A stretch of 58,857 nucleotides of DNA from Pseudoscardovia suis (GCF_002797875.1 NZ_PGFC01000008.1:1-58857), one strand, 5' to 3'. Numbered from the stretch's first letter, positions 35,992 through 44,167 are shown. Numbers and translations: made by a program. Notes: a model not told the origin generated them from the sequence alone.

Positions 35992-37089
35992 TCACCATCG
36001 CCCGTAATCCACGAATCGGCAAAAATCATCCCATTGAGGGGCATATTGCATGATTCCACCGCCATCCCATGAAGCCAACGGCACACCCACCAGACGCGCC
36101 GCACCGCCCGTCACGCTTTCACGCATCGCTAATATGCCGATCTGTGCGAGCCAACGCCTTCCATCAGCCCCACGTTTCACGTGCAACACTGCGTCGAAGG
36201 CGCCTTCGGCCATTGCCGCAACAGCTTCAGGGCGCACATCCGCCAGCAATCCCAATGCGATGAGACGAGCCGGCACTCTCTCGACGCCATCGGCGTGAAT
36301 GGTCGCCATCCCGCCGCGATGACCGGAATTCAATGCCCGCAGCAAATCGGTCACTTCAGCGCCGCGGCACTCTCCCAGCACAATGCGATCAGGGCGCATA
36401 CGCACCGTTGCCTTGACCAAATCGGATAGCCCCACTTCGCCGGCCCCCTCGATGTTCGCCTCACGAGTGACCAGCGACACGCAATCATCATGCCCCAGCG
36501 ACCCCAATTCGCGGGTCTCCTCCACCGTCACGATTCGTTCCGAGGGATCACACTGTTGCAGCAACGCTTTGAGCAGCGTCGTCTTGCCGCTTCCCGTGCC
36601 ACCGCTGATTAACACGGTCGCATGGGCAGCGACCAACCCCTCCAGCACCCCCAGCCACGAAGCCGGCAGCGTCCCAGCCGCCACCAGTTGCGGCAATGAT
36701 GCAGATTGGGCCGAAGGAAGCCTCAGGCTGATCGATGCACCGAACGGCACAATCGGCGCAATGACGGCATGCAAGCGCACGCCATCAAGCGTGCCGGCAT
36801 CGCAAATAGGATGCGAATCATCAAGCCGCCTTCCCATCTGCGCGCATAATTGCACGGCAAACGCGCGCACTTGAGCCTCCGATGCAAACCCACGCGCAAT
36901 CGTGCGCCGCTCCATTCCATTGCCGCGGTCAGCCCAGACACGACCGTCCGGAGTCACCGCCACATCCGTCACGCCAGGCTCGCGCATGACCGACTCCAAT
37001 GGCCCGAAAAGCACTCCCGAGCCCAAACGCCCGGAACCGGACCGCGCGGGAGCGCCATCGCCATCAAACACTTCAACGCTGCGCATCAT
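35992..37089 (-). CDS. tadA: Tad secretion ATPase
   Basis: The 365-residue protein is a type II/IV secretion ATPase (CpaF/TadA). It has the P-loop ISGGTGSGKTTLLKAL, Asp box VTVEETRELG, Walker B VRMRPDRIVLGECRGAE and His box GHRGGMATIHAD. It powers assembly and possibly retraction of Flp pili. ATG 37089 (followed by another ATG) is preceded by GAGG with nine bases of spacing and overlaps the tadZ end by 17 bases. The N-terminal domain is shorter than in proteobacterial TadA. Confidence 0.93.
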   Translation of the reverse strand: MMRSVEVFDGDGAPARSGSGRLGSGVLFGPLESVMREPGVTDVAVTPDGRVWADRGNGMERRTIARGFASEAQVRAFAVQLCAQMGRRLDDSHPICDAGTLDGVRLHAVIAPIVPFGASISLRLPSAQSASLPQLVAAGTLPASWLGVLEGLVAAHATVLISGGTGSGKTTLLKALLQQCDPSERIVTVEETRELGSLGHDDCVSLVTREANIEGAGEVGLSDLVKATVRMRPDRIVLGECRGAEVTDLLRALNSGHRGGMATIHADGVERVPARLIALGLLADVRPEAVAAMAEGAFDAVLHVKRGADGRRWLAQIGILAMRESVTGGAARLVGVPLASWDGGGIMQYAPQWDDFCRFVDYGRW

Positions 37090-38512
37090 CAACCCCCACC
37101 TCATGCAGTGCGCGGCGCAACACAGCAGCCAGTTTGCGCGGGACCTCCCCCACGCCTTCGCCGGCAAGCACAGCAGCGCATAGTCGGCGGCTCCGAGGCA
37201 AGGGCCCCAGCACCGGCTCATTCAAGTACGCCTCGGCATCACGCGCCCCAAGGTCCGGGCGCATCGCCTTTGACGCCGCAGGTACAACGCCCACCAGCAC
37301 TCGGCTTGTCACGCCGCACAACGCCGACGCACACTCATCCACCGACGCCGTGCGCACGTCCCGAGCATCACGCCTCCTGCACTCATGCCATGCCTGAGCG
37401 CGCGCCAGCCCCAGCACACTGAGCTCCACCAGCTGTATCTCTCGTACGCGCAGTCCGCCTGCAGATTCCAGATTTCGCTGCGCAAGCCCTGCATCAGGCA
37501 CCAGATCCGCCACCGCCACCTGCGACTTCTCTGCGCCGGACACGGAACTACGCGTGCCACTGAGCTGCGTATCGCTCAACGCCGGATCCACTAGCCACAC
37601 ATCGCTCTCCGCACAGCGAATCTCGCGCGCCGATTCCACGCGCGCTTCCGGTCCCGCTTGTATTCCGCGCCCCGCTCGCGCCCCCGATTCCGCTCGCGTC
37701 CCGTCCAGCGTTCGTACGCCGCGCGGAAGCGACGGAGGTGGTGGAGGCGACAGCGCCGCCTGCCTCGAACGGTCAACAGCCGCACCCGTCACCGCAGCCG
37801 CAACGTTCGCCCCACTCATCATGTTCGCCCTATTCGCCCTAGGCATTCCAAGCGCACTATTGACTCCAAGCGCCTGCGGCGCCCCATTTGCACCCGACGA
37901 CACGCCGCCTAGGCCTCCGCGCTTGAGCGCCCGGGCGATGCCACCCCTGCCGGCATCCACAATCACCACATCGCAACATTGCGCCAGCGCATCAAGCGCC
38001 GCCGTCACATTCCACCACGGCGGCACCTGCGTCTGCCGGCAATCCGACGCCAGCAACGCAACGCCATCCCAATCGACCAGTTCACGCATCAAAGCCTCAG
38101 GATCCATGCGCCCCAACGGCGTGGTAATCGCATTCCAGCGCAACCCGGGCGCATCCTCCACACCCAGCGTGACATCCAGCCCGCCCGCCTCAAAATCCAC
38201 ATCCACCAGTGCACACCGTGCACCCTCCTGCGCCAGCATCCGCGCACAACACGCCGCCGTGACCGACACACCGCATCCCGCGTTCGCCGAGCCAAACACA
38301 AGGATGTCAGCATGCTGCCGGGAGTCGCCGCCATTATCCATAGCTGTCGGAATCGCCGCAGCCCTAAGCGCCGCGCCATCCGGATCCACACCAGAATGTG
38401 GCGAAAGCGCAAGGGGTGGCATGGCGACCGATGGCGCGGCGTGCGCCGTCTGCGTCGCGCGCATCGATGGGCAATTCGATGGAAAGAGTGTCATAGCAGC
38501 CAAGGCAACCAC
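37073..38512 (-). CDS. tadZ: TadZ/CpaE-like ATPase of the Tad locus
   Basis: This 479-residue MinD/ParA-like protein should localise the pilus machine at the cell pole. The deviant Walker A is FGSANAGCGVSVTAA, in which the usual lysines are missing; the ALVDVDFEAGGLDVTLG segment and VVIVDAGRGGIARAL supply the switch regions. After about residue 215 the protein has a long Gly/Ala/Arg-rich stretch, then a second alpha/beta region. The start is GTG 38512, with GAGG nine bases upstream; ATG 38494 is the alternative. It is the first gene of the Tad locus, and two DnaA-box-like nonamers lie 45 to 69 bases upstream. Confidence 0.8.
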   Translation of the reverse strand: MVALAAMTLFPSNCPSMRATQTAHAAPSVAMPPLALSPHSGVDPDGAALRAAAIPTAMDNGGDSRQHADILVFGSANAGCGVSVTAACCARMLAQEGARCALVDVDFEAGGLDVTLGVEDAPGLRWNAITTPLGRMDPEALMRELVDWDGVALLASDCRQTQVPPWWNVTAALDALAQCCDVVIVDAGRGGIARALKRGGLGGVSSGANGAPQALGVNSALGMPRANRANMMSGANVAAAVTGAAVDRSRQAALSPPPPPSLPRGVRTLDGTRAESGARAGRGIQAGPEARVESAREIRCAESDVWLVDPALSDTQLSGTRSSVSGAEKSQVAVADLVPDAGLAQRNLESAGGLRVREIQLVELSVLGLARAQAWHECRRRDARDVRTASVDECASALCGVTSRVLVGVVPAASKAMRPDLGARDAEAYLNEPVLGPLPRSRRLCAAVLAGEGVGEVPRKLAAVLRRALHEVGVDDAQR

Positions 38513-38556
38513 ATATGGCTGCCTCGCGGAGACGAAACCGAGGAATATGCCAATTT

Positions 38557-38581
38557 TGTGGATAACTTCTTTTGCGGATAA
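38557..38581 (-). promoter_or_regulatory. Paired DnaA-box-like sites upstream of tadZ
   Basis: On the minus strand TTATCCACA (38565-38557) is an exact consensus and TTATCCGCA (38581-38573) has one mismatch. They point the same way with starts 16 bases apart, about one and a half helical turns. Confidence 0.5.
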
Positions 38582-38608
38582 GTTCGTTGCCCCATCGCTT
38601 GCTTATAA

Positions 38609-38669
38609 CGAGGTCCGCATTATTCGCTGATGAGATTTTGGCTTGCAGGATTGGCGATTACGGACCTCG
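38609..38669. repeat. Inverted repeat around the probable tadZ promoter
   Basis: CGAGGTCCG (38609-38617) and CGGACCTCG (38661-38669) are perfect 9-base complements 43 bases apart. A TATAAG on the minus strand near 38608 may be the tadZ -10 hexamer. Confidence 0.45.
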
Positions 38670-38816
38670 GGCGAGACCCAGGCAAACGTCCCGGCACCGC
38701 GTGTGACTATCGCGACACGCCGCAAGCCGACAGATACGATCATGTTCGCTCATATTACGTGCCTTGCGCACATGATTCGAACACAAAAACGAACAAATCG
38801 ACAAGTTTCCACCACA

Positions 38817-38862
38817 TTCGTTGAAATGTGAAGATTCATGTTTTCGGCTTGATTTCAACGAA
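38817..38862. promoter_or_regulatory. 11-base inverted repeat overlapping a promoter
   Basis: TTCGTTGAAAT (38817-38827) and ATTTCAACGAA (38852-38862) are perfect complements 24 bases apart. The right arm overlaps the -35 (TTGATT, 38849-38854) of the promoter whose -10 is CATAAT (38871-38876). This arrangement suggests an operator for the downstream RNA, or a DNA cruciform. Confidence 0.5.
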
Positions 38863-38879
38863 AATACATGCATAATAGA

Positions 38880-39051
38880 AGTACAAGCAAAACAGAACAG
38901 CGGAGCCCACAAGTTCGATTGGATGAAGGAATACCAAATTGTTGGGCGGATTTATTTAAGGCTTACCGCCACAACAGAGTTGTTGTGTTGAGATTCCGCT
39001 TCTGTGGCGCTTGTGCGATGGCCGCCCCTCCGGATGGAGGGGCGGCTTTTC
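38880..39051 (+). ncRNA. Candidate structured RNA ending in an intrinsic terminator
   Basis: A promoter-like pair (TTGATT 38849, CATAAT 38871) is followed by a structured stretch and a strong terminator. ACAGAA-(CA)-GCGGA (38892-38904) pairs with TCCGCTTCTGT (38995-39005). Inside, GCCCACAA (38905-38912) pairs with TTGTTGGGC (38939-38947) with one bulge, and CACAACA (38970-38976) pairs with TGTTGTG (38981-38987). This makes a closed three-way junction. The 5' arm of the terminator (CCGCCC, 39022-39027) could instead pair with GGGCGG (38944-38949), as in an attenuator. A 22-codon frame at 38923-38991 is possible but lacks a Shine-Dalgarno. I cannot match this to a known RNA family. It may be a small RNA or a distant leader of ppk. 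Confidence 0.55.
39021..39050 (+). terminator. Strong intrinsic terminator
   Basis: GCCGCCCCTCC (39021-39031) pairs with GGAGGGGCGGC (39036-39046) around a GGAT loop and is followed by TTTT. It ends the structured RNA and would keep its promoter from reading freely into ppk. Confidence 0.9.
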
Positions 39052-39100
39052 GTTTGCCCAACCCCTCTCGTGCGACTCCGTGAGTCAATCCCATCCGCCC

Positions 39101-39180
39101 GATTCTTGCCCGATTCTTGCCCGATTCCATCCCGTCCGATACCCTGACCCAATTCCGCGTCCAATTCCGCGCGACCGATT
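39101..39180. repeat. Short tandem repeats upstream of ppk
   Basis: CCCGATTCTTG is repeated nearly three times near 39101-39130, followed by two copies of CCAATTCCGCG near 39145-39170. They are non-coding. Confidence 0.55.
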
Positions 39181-39323
39181 CCGTTCCTGCCGCTCCCTCG
39201 CCCTGCTGTCAGGACGCGCTCACACAGCCCACGTTGCTGACACACCCACCGCACAGGACCTACCACACAGCACCCATCGCACAGAACCCACCGCATACAA
39301 CCTCGTTGCGCACGCCACCGATG

Positions 39324-39356
39324 GGTGAACACACCGTGAATTGTTCACCGTTCGGT
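39324..39356. promoter_or_regulatory. Possible Pho-type operator upstream of ppk
   Basis: GGTGAACA (39324-39331) and TGTTCACC (39342-39349) form a perfect inverted repeat, and GTTCACC is followed by GTTCGGT as a near direct repeat. GTTCACC resembles the PhoP half-site of actinobacterial PHO boxes as I remember it. It lies 46 to 78 bases upstream of ppk, a gene controlled by phosphate in relatives. Confidence 0.4.
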
Positions 39357-39401
39357 CGCTTTTTCTGTGAGCCGCGACACGAAACGCAATAGAGTAAAGG
39401 T

Positions 39402-41642
39402 ATGGTCCAAAAGTTTACCGAACCCGCGAAGGCGATATTGCGCAGCCAAATCGCCGAGCACATCGCGGAAACCGAGAACAAGCAAGACACGCGCTCTCGC
39501 AACTACGAACCGCTGCCGAAGGATCGGTTCTTCGACCGCGAAATCAGCTGGCTCAAGTTCAACAAGCGTGTGCTGGAGCTTGCCGAAGACACCACGCTGC
39601 CTATGCTGGAGCGCGCGAATTTCGCCGCGATCTTCGCATCTAACCTCGATGAGTTCTTCATGGTGCGCGTCGCAGGCCTCAAGCGCCGCATCGACTCGGG
39701 CATCGCCGTGCCCAGCGCCGCTGGCATGAGCCCGCGCCAGCAATTCCGCGCCATCAGCGAGGAAGCACACCGCCTGCAGGACGAGCACGCGCACTACACG
39801 ATCGAGCACATCCTGCCTGATCTCGCCAAAGAGCGAATCGTGCTGCTCAATTGGAGCCAGCTGACGCTCCCGGAGCAGGAGCGCCTGAGCAAGTTCTACC
39901 GCGCCCAGGTGTTCCCCGTGCTCACGCCGTTGGCGGTCGACCCTGCCCACCCGTTCCCCTACATCTCCGGGGGTTCCCTGAACCTCGCCGTGCTCGTGGA
40001 GAACCCAGTGAGCGGCAAGACGCACTTCGCCCGCGTCAAGATCCCTGACAACATGCCTCGCCTCGTGCCGGTCGACGACCTGACGCACGAAGACGAAAGC
40101 CATGCACGCTATGGCTTCATCACGATGGAGAACCTCGTGCTGTCGCATCTCGACTCGCTGTTCCCCGGCATGATCATCAAGGAAGCCCGCGCATTCCGCC
40201 TCACCCGTAACGAAGACATCGACGTGGAAGAGGACGACGCCGAAAACCTGCTCAACGCGATGGAGCGAGAGCTGCTGCGCCGCCGCTTCGGACCTCCGAT
40301 TCGCCTGGAGCTTTCGGACGCGACGAGTCCGTTCCTTTCCCAGCTGCTGGCGACCCAGCTGGGGGTCACCCCTGACGAGGTGTACCGTCTGCCGGCACCG
40401 CTGGACCTCAAGGTGCTGTTCGAACTGGGCAAGATCGATCGCCCGGACCTGAAGTACCCGCCGTTCATCCCCACGACGAATCGTCAGATCGCCGCCGTGG
40501 AATCCAGCCAAGCGCAGGATATCTTCGCCGCAATCCGCGAACACGACATCCTGCTGCACCATCCTTACGATTCGTTCAGCACGTCCGTGCAGGCATTTCT
40601 TGCACAGGCCGCCGCCGACCCGAAGGTGCTCGCCATCAAGCAGACGCTGTACCGCACATCCGGCAATTCGCCGATTATCGATGCGCTGGTCGACGCCGCC
40701 ACGGCAGGCAAGCAGGTACTGGCGCTCGTTGAGATCAAGGCCCGCTTCGACGAGGAAAACAACATCGCGTGGGCTCGCAAGCTCGAACGCGCTGGCGTGC
40801 ATGTGGTTTACGGTATCGTGGGCCTCAAGACGCACTGCAAGCTCTCGCTCGTCGTGCGCCAGGAGGATGGCGGCCTGCGCCGCTACTGCCACGTGGGTAC
40901 CGGAAACTACAATCCGAAGACCGCGCGCCTGTACACGGACCTCGGTCTGCTCACCTGCGATCCCGTGGTCGGACAGGACCTTACGCGCCTGTTCAACCAG
41001 CTTTCCGGATATGCACCGAAGTCGAGCTTCCACCGCCTGCTCGTCGCTCCGCGCACCGTGCGCAGCGGCATCATCGAGCGCATCCAGCGAGAGGAAGACG
41101 CCGCACGCGCCGGTAAGGAAGCCTGGATCAAGATCAAGGTCAATTCCATTGTCGACGAAGCCACGATTGACGCCCTGTATCGCGCAAGCCAGGCGGGCGT
41201 GAAGATCGACATCGTCGAACGCGGCATTTGCGCGCTCAAGCCCGGCGTGCCCGGCATGAGCGAGAACATTCGCGTGCACTCGATCCTCGGTCGATTCCTC
41301 GAGCATTCCCGCATCTACGCCTTCGCGAATTCGCAAGGCCCGCAGATCGGCGAAGGCCCGCAGTCCGGCCCCGAGGTGTGGATTGGCTCCGCTGACTTGA
41401 TGCACCGCAACCTTGACCGCCGCGTGGAGGCGCTCATCCGCATCACGCAGCCTGAGCAAATCGAAGCACTCATCAAGTACGTTGACCTGCAGATGGATGA
41501 TTCCACCAGCAGCTGGCATATGCAGCCGGACGGCACGTATGTGCGCCATTCGGTGGATGAGAACGGCAAACCGCTCATCGATTGCCAGGAAGTGCTGATC
41601 AGGCAGCATACGCGGCGCCCGATCAGAGCGATCAACAACTGA
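39402..41642 (+). CDS. ppk: Polyphosphate kinase 1
   Basis: It makes polyphosphate from ATP through a phospho-histidine. The 746-residue protein has the N-terminal domain ([21 protein letters not shown]), the middle domain ([17 protein letters not shown]), the [14 protein letters not shown] motif, the [13 protein letters not shown] region with the R-T-S-G-N-S ATP contacts, and the catalytic-histidine segment [37 protein letters not shown] is the C-terminal phosphate-binding motif. Length and order are normal. The Shine-Dalgarno (AAAGG) is very close to the ATG. A terminator follows at 41649. The long upstream leader suggests regulation. Confidence 0.96.
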   Translation: MVQKFTEPAKAILRSQIAEHIAETENKQDTRSRNYEPLPKDRFFDREISWLKFNKRVLELAEDTTLPMLERANFAAIFASNLDEFFMVRVAGLKRRIDSGIAVPSAAGMSPRQQFRAISEEAHRLQDEHAHYTIEHILPDLAKERIVLLNWSQLTLPEQERLSKFYRAQVFPVLTPLAVDPAHPFPYISGGSLNLAVLVENPVSGKTHFARVKIPDNMPRLVPVDDLTHEDESHARYGFITMENLVLSHLDSLFPGMIIKEARAFRLTRNEDIDVEEDDAENLLNAMERELLRRRFGPPIRLELSDATSPFLSQLLATQLGVTPDEVYRLPAPLDLKVLFELGKIDRPDLKYPPFIPTTNRQIAAVESSQAQDIFAAIREHDILLHHPYDSFSTSVQAFLAQAAADPKVLAIKQTLYRTSGNSPIIDALVDAATAGKQVLALVEIKARFDEENNIAWARKLERAGVHVVYGIVGLKTHCKLSLVVRQEDGGLRRYCHVGTGNYNPKTARLYTDLGLLTCDPVVGQDLTRLFNQLSGYAPKSSFHRLLVAPRTVRSGIIERIQREEDAARAGKEAWIKIKVNSIVDEATIDALYRASQAGVKIDIVERGICALKPGVPGMSENIRVHSILGRFLEHSRIYAFANSQGPQIGEGPQSGPEVWIGSADLMHRNLDRRVEALIRITQPEQIEALIKYVDLQMDDSTSSWHMQPDGTYVRHSVDENGKPLIDCQEVLIRQHTRRPIRAINN

Positions 41643-41648
41643 CACACA

Positions 41649-41676
41649 GCGCGGCATCGAAAGGTGCCGCGCTTTT
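41649..41676 (+). terminator. Terminator of ppk
   Basis: GCGCGGCA (41649-41656) pairs with TGCCGCGC (41665-41672), followed by TTTT, seven bases beyond the ppk stop. Confidence 0.9.
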
Positions 41677-41821
41677 GCGTCGCCCGCATCACCCCATGCC
41701 GCTTGCGCATCCGCCATGAAAACGGATCGCCGGATGCGATCTGCACCAGCGGCATTCCCGGTCATGCCCTCAATCACGTATCATGCCTTTGTATTCGTGA
41801 AACTCGAGTAAGAATCCCATC

Positions 41822-43057
41822 ATGTCTAACATTCATGTAATTCACGCAGCAGGCGGAATCATCTACCGCTGGGTTGGCGTCCACAAACCGATTCCCAATG
41901 GTTCGCTTCCCACGGATCACGCTGCACAGCAAGCATCCGACACCCCTGCGCCCGACGTCCCAGCGCCCGATACCTCAGACTCCAACACACCCGCGTCTGG
42001 TATCCACACGCACGACGACTCAAACTCCGATACCTCAAACTCCATGACACCGGTAAGCCAGAATCCCGCAGATCATGCCGACGATCCTTTTGCTGGATTG
42101 GAACTATGCGTCGTTCACCGTACGAAATACGACGACATCAGCTGGCCCAAGGGTAAATTGGAGACAAACGAATCGCTGTTCCATGCCGGCGTGCGCGAAA
42201 TCGGCGAGGAAACCGGCATCAAGGTCGGGATGCAATCGCATCTGCAAACCACGGAATACGATCTGGCTTACGAAGGCAAAAGCTCAACGAAGGGCATCAA
42301 ACCGCGCGGCGTTCGCAAGACCGTGGATTATTGGATCGCACGCCCACTGGACGATGCGACCGCCCAAGCGCGGCAGAACCCGTTCGGCCCGGTGTATCAC
42401 GCCGATGAGAACGAAATAAGCGACGTGCTGTGGATGACACCACGCGAAGCGAGGCAATGGCTCACCCGCAAATGCGACAAGGAACTCGCCGATGAATTCG
42501 TGCGCCGCGTCAAGAATGGCACTGCGTTCGCCACGACATTCCTGCTCGTGCGCCACGGCAAGGCAGAAAGCCGCAAATCCTGGAGCGCCACGGACGATCT
42601 GCGCCCCCTCATGCCGCGCGGAGCGGCGGCGGCATACGCCTTGTCGCGCGAAATCGCCTGCTTCGCCCCCGTCGATCTGTATACATCACCGTGGAAACGC
42701 TGCGCCGACACCATCGGCATCTACGCCATGCAATCCGGGCAAAGCGTCGCAGAAGAACCACGCCTGACTGAAGACGCCTTCGCCGACGATCCGGATTCCG
42801 CATGGGAGGCGTTGTACGATGAGATGAAACACTGCGCCGACACCTGCCGCGCCGCAGCCGTGTGCATGCACCGACCGGTAATCGGCGGCATGCTCGACCA
42901 CGTGCGGGAGCTATGCATCGATGACTCGGTTGCGAAACTTGTCCCGAAAAATAACCCCTATATGCCCACAGGCCATGCCCTTGCCCTGAGCCTCATCGCC
43001 ACGGCAGATGGCCCGCGCATCGTGGACATTCAGAAAGTTGGCCCCATTGTCTACTGA
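41822..43057 (+). CDS. Nudix hydrolase fused to a histidine phosphatase
   Basis: The 411-residue protein has two catalytic domains. The N-terminal Nudix domain has the full box GKLETNESLFHAGVREIGEE, as GX5EX7REUXEEXGU. The C-terminal half has the RHG motif TTFLLVRHGKAES and a downstream histidine block (AAVCMHRPVIGG) of the phosphoglycerate-mutase/SixA superfamily. This architecture matches actinobacterial MutT1-type enzymes, which clean up oxidised nucleotides or diadenosine polyphosphates. A roughly 70-residue Ser/Thr/Asp/Pro-rich insert splits the first Nudix strands (after GGIIYRW, before LELCVVHR). It follows ppk, linking it loosely to phosphate metabolism. Confidence 0.9.
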   Translation: MSNIHVIHAAGGIIYRWVGVHKPIPNGSLPTDHAAQQASDTPAPDVPAPDTSDSNTPASGIHTHDDSNSDTSNSMTPVSQNPADHADDPFAGLELCVVHRTKYDDISWPKGKLETNESLFHAGVREIGEETGIKVGMQSHLQTTEYDLAYEGKSSTKGIKPRGVRKTVDYWIARPLDDATAQARQNPFGPVYHADENEISDVLWMTPREARQWLTRKCDKELADEFVRRVKNGTAFATTFLLVRHGKAESRKSWSATDDLRPLMPRGAAAAYALSREIACFAPVDLYTSPWKRCADTIGIYAMQSGQSVAEEPRLTEDAFADDPDSAWEALYDEMKHCADTCRAAAVCMHRPVIGGMLDHVRELCIDDSVAKLVPKNNPYMPTGHALALSLIATADGPRIVDIQKVGPIVY

Positions 43058-43715
43058 TTCGTCTCGTGGCGCTTCAAGCGCCAGCGGTTACGGCTCCATG
43101 CGCGCCACGGGGGCAGGATTCGCCTCCGGCCAGCGTTTTGCGCGGCCTGCACAGCTCGATCCTGCGCTCATGGACCATATGTCCGGAGGGCTTGACCCCC
43201 AGCAGCTCAGCGATATGAGCCATGCGACCGCTGCTTCCTTGCTCGATCGCGTGCATCACACAGCCGACCCGGAAGTGGTGCGACGTACTCTCAATCTGGT
43301 GGAAACCGAAGGCGTTGATCTTGTGGCGGAGCTGTGGAGTCATTCGGATTCCGATACGCTCCCCGGCATTCTGTGGCGGCTGTATATGCTGCGCACATGG
43401 ATGCAACGCAATGACGACGCGCTGTCGCGCATCTGGCGCGTGGGTGAGCCCGCGGCAGGCCCGGCATCCGTAGTGGCCGGCATCGACGAAGCGCCCACAG
43501 CGCAAGACATTGCCAATACCGCAGACTCCATTCTTTCTGGCGCTTTCACCGGGGATTTCGCAATGGCGTTGGAGCGTGCCGGAGCCTTCTGCGATGTGAT
43601 TGCGCGTGCTTTGATTTCGATGAAGCGCGGCGAATCCACTGCGCAATCCCTGCACCGCACCGCCAAGGACTTCACCGTGGCGGCGAAGCTGTGGCGGGAA
43701 GGCCGGCTGGATTGA
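43008..43715 (+). CDS. Hypothetical protein overlapping the Nudix gene
   Basis: I do not recognise a family. The protein (up to 235 residues) is soluble and helical. A region with RRTLNLVETEGVDLVAELWS and LPGILWRLYMLRTWMQRNDD suggests an alpha-helical bundle. Its frame begins inside the Nudix gene; the start could be ATG 43008, TTG 43047 or ATG 43098, and none has a strong Shine-Dalgarno. Overlap and codon pattern imply translation coupled to the Nudix-phosphatase. Confidence 0.65.
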   Translation: MARASWTFRKLAPLSTDSSRGASSASGYGSMRATGAGFASGQRFARPAQLDPALMDHMSGGLDPQQLSDMSHATAASLLDRVHHTADPEVVRRTLNLVETEGVDLVAELWSHSDSDTLPGILWRLYMLRTWMQRNDDALSRIWRVGEPAAGPASVVAGIDEAPTAQDIANTADSILSGAFTGDFAMALERAGAFCDVIARALISMKRGESTAQSLHRTAKDFTVAAKLWREGRLD

Positions 43716-43724
43716 TTGCCACAC

Positions 43725-43782
43725 GCACCCATCGTGCGACACACGCACAGGATCACTGGCGCATGTGCCGTATGATGGGTGC
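43725..43782 (+). terminator. Possible terminator or hairpin after the hypothetical gene
   Basis: GCACCCATC (43725-43733) pairs with GATGGGTGC (43774-43782) and encloses a GTGCG/CGCAC hairpin. No T-tract follows, so termination is uncertain. Confidence 0.4.
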
Positions 43783-43799
43783 TGCATCGGACCGTGCTT

Positions 43800-43853
43800 A
43801 AGCCCCGGGCTTCATTTTTTGCCGCTGCGAGCGGCCTTCGCGCCGACAGGCGC
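43800..43853 (+). terminator. Three consecutive hairpins
   Basis: AAGCC/GGCTT (43800-43812) is followed by CATTTTTT; then GCCGCT/AGCGGC (43821-43835) and GCGCC/GGCGC (43840-43853) follow. The first resembles a short terminator. The rest of 43854-44049 has no gene that I can support. Confidence 0.45.
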
Positions 43854-44049
43854 TTTCGCGGTTCGATGCATTTTTATGCGTTGATTTTATGCTTTGCACG
43901 TTCACACGGCTGCCAACGGTACAAGGATTCCATCGCGAGTCTTTCATTGCTGCGATGCTCATCCGCCCGGACCCGTGCAGGTCTCGCCTTCCGGATGCCG
44001 CTCCTGCTTCGCAAAATCTCCGTAAGCCAACGCTGACGCAGGGCGCCAT

Positions 44050-44077
44050 TTGCTGTCTGCGCAATGACGTGTATAAT
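44050..44077 (+). promoter_or_regulatory. Promoter of tRNA-Lys(TTT)
   Basis: TTGCTG (44050-44055) and a perfect TATAAT (44072-44077), 16 bases apart, lie 12 bases upstream of the tRNA 5' end. Confidence 0.75.
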
Positions 44078-44088
44078 CCTTATTCGTT

Positions 44089-44164
44089 GCCCCTCTAGCT
44101 CAATGGTTAGAGCAGCGTCCTTTTAAGTCGTGGGTTGTGGGTTCGAGTCCCACGGGGGGCACCA
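44089..44164 (+). tRNA. tRNA-Lys (anticodon TTT)
   Basis: A 76-nt cloverleaf with encoded CCA (44162-44164). The acceptor stem GCCCCTC/GGGGGGC has one wobble. The D-arm is GCTC...GAGC, the anticodon loop CTTTTAA gives anticodon TTT, and the T-arm is GTGGG/CCCAC. In the anticodon stem, GCGTC faces GTCGT, leaving a T-T mismatch at the 30-40 position and a G-T pair at 27-43. The gene still looks functional: good promoter and terminator and intact invariant bases. Confidence 0.92.
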
Positions 44165-44167
44165 CGC

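Noticed and set aside
38868..39083. Plus-strand frame of 71 codons over the structured RNA
   Set aside because: It reads through the strong terminator at 39021-39050 and lacks a Shine-Dalgarno sequence; the RNA structure explains the region better.
39345..41777. Minus-strand open frame of about 810 codons opposite ppk
   Set aside because: It lies wholly opposite an unmistakable ppk gene and has the composition of an antisense shadow.
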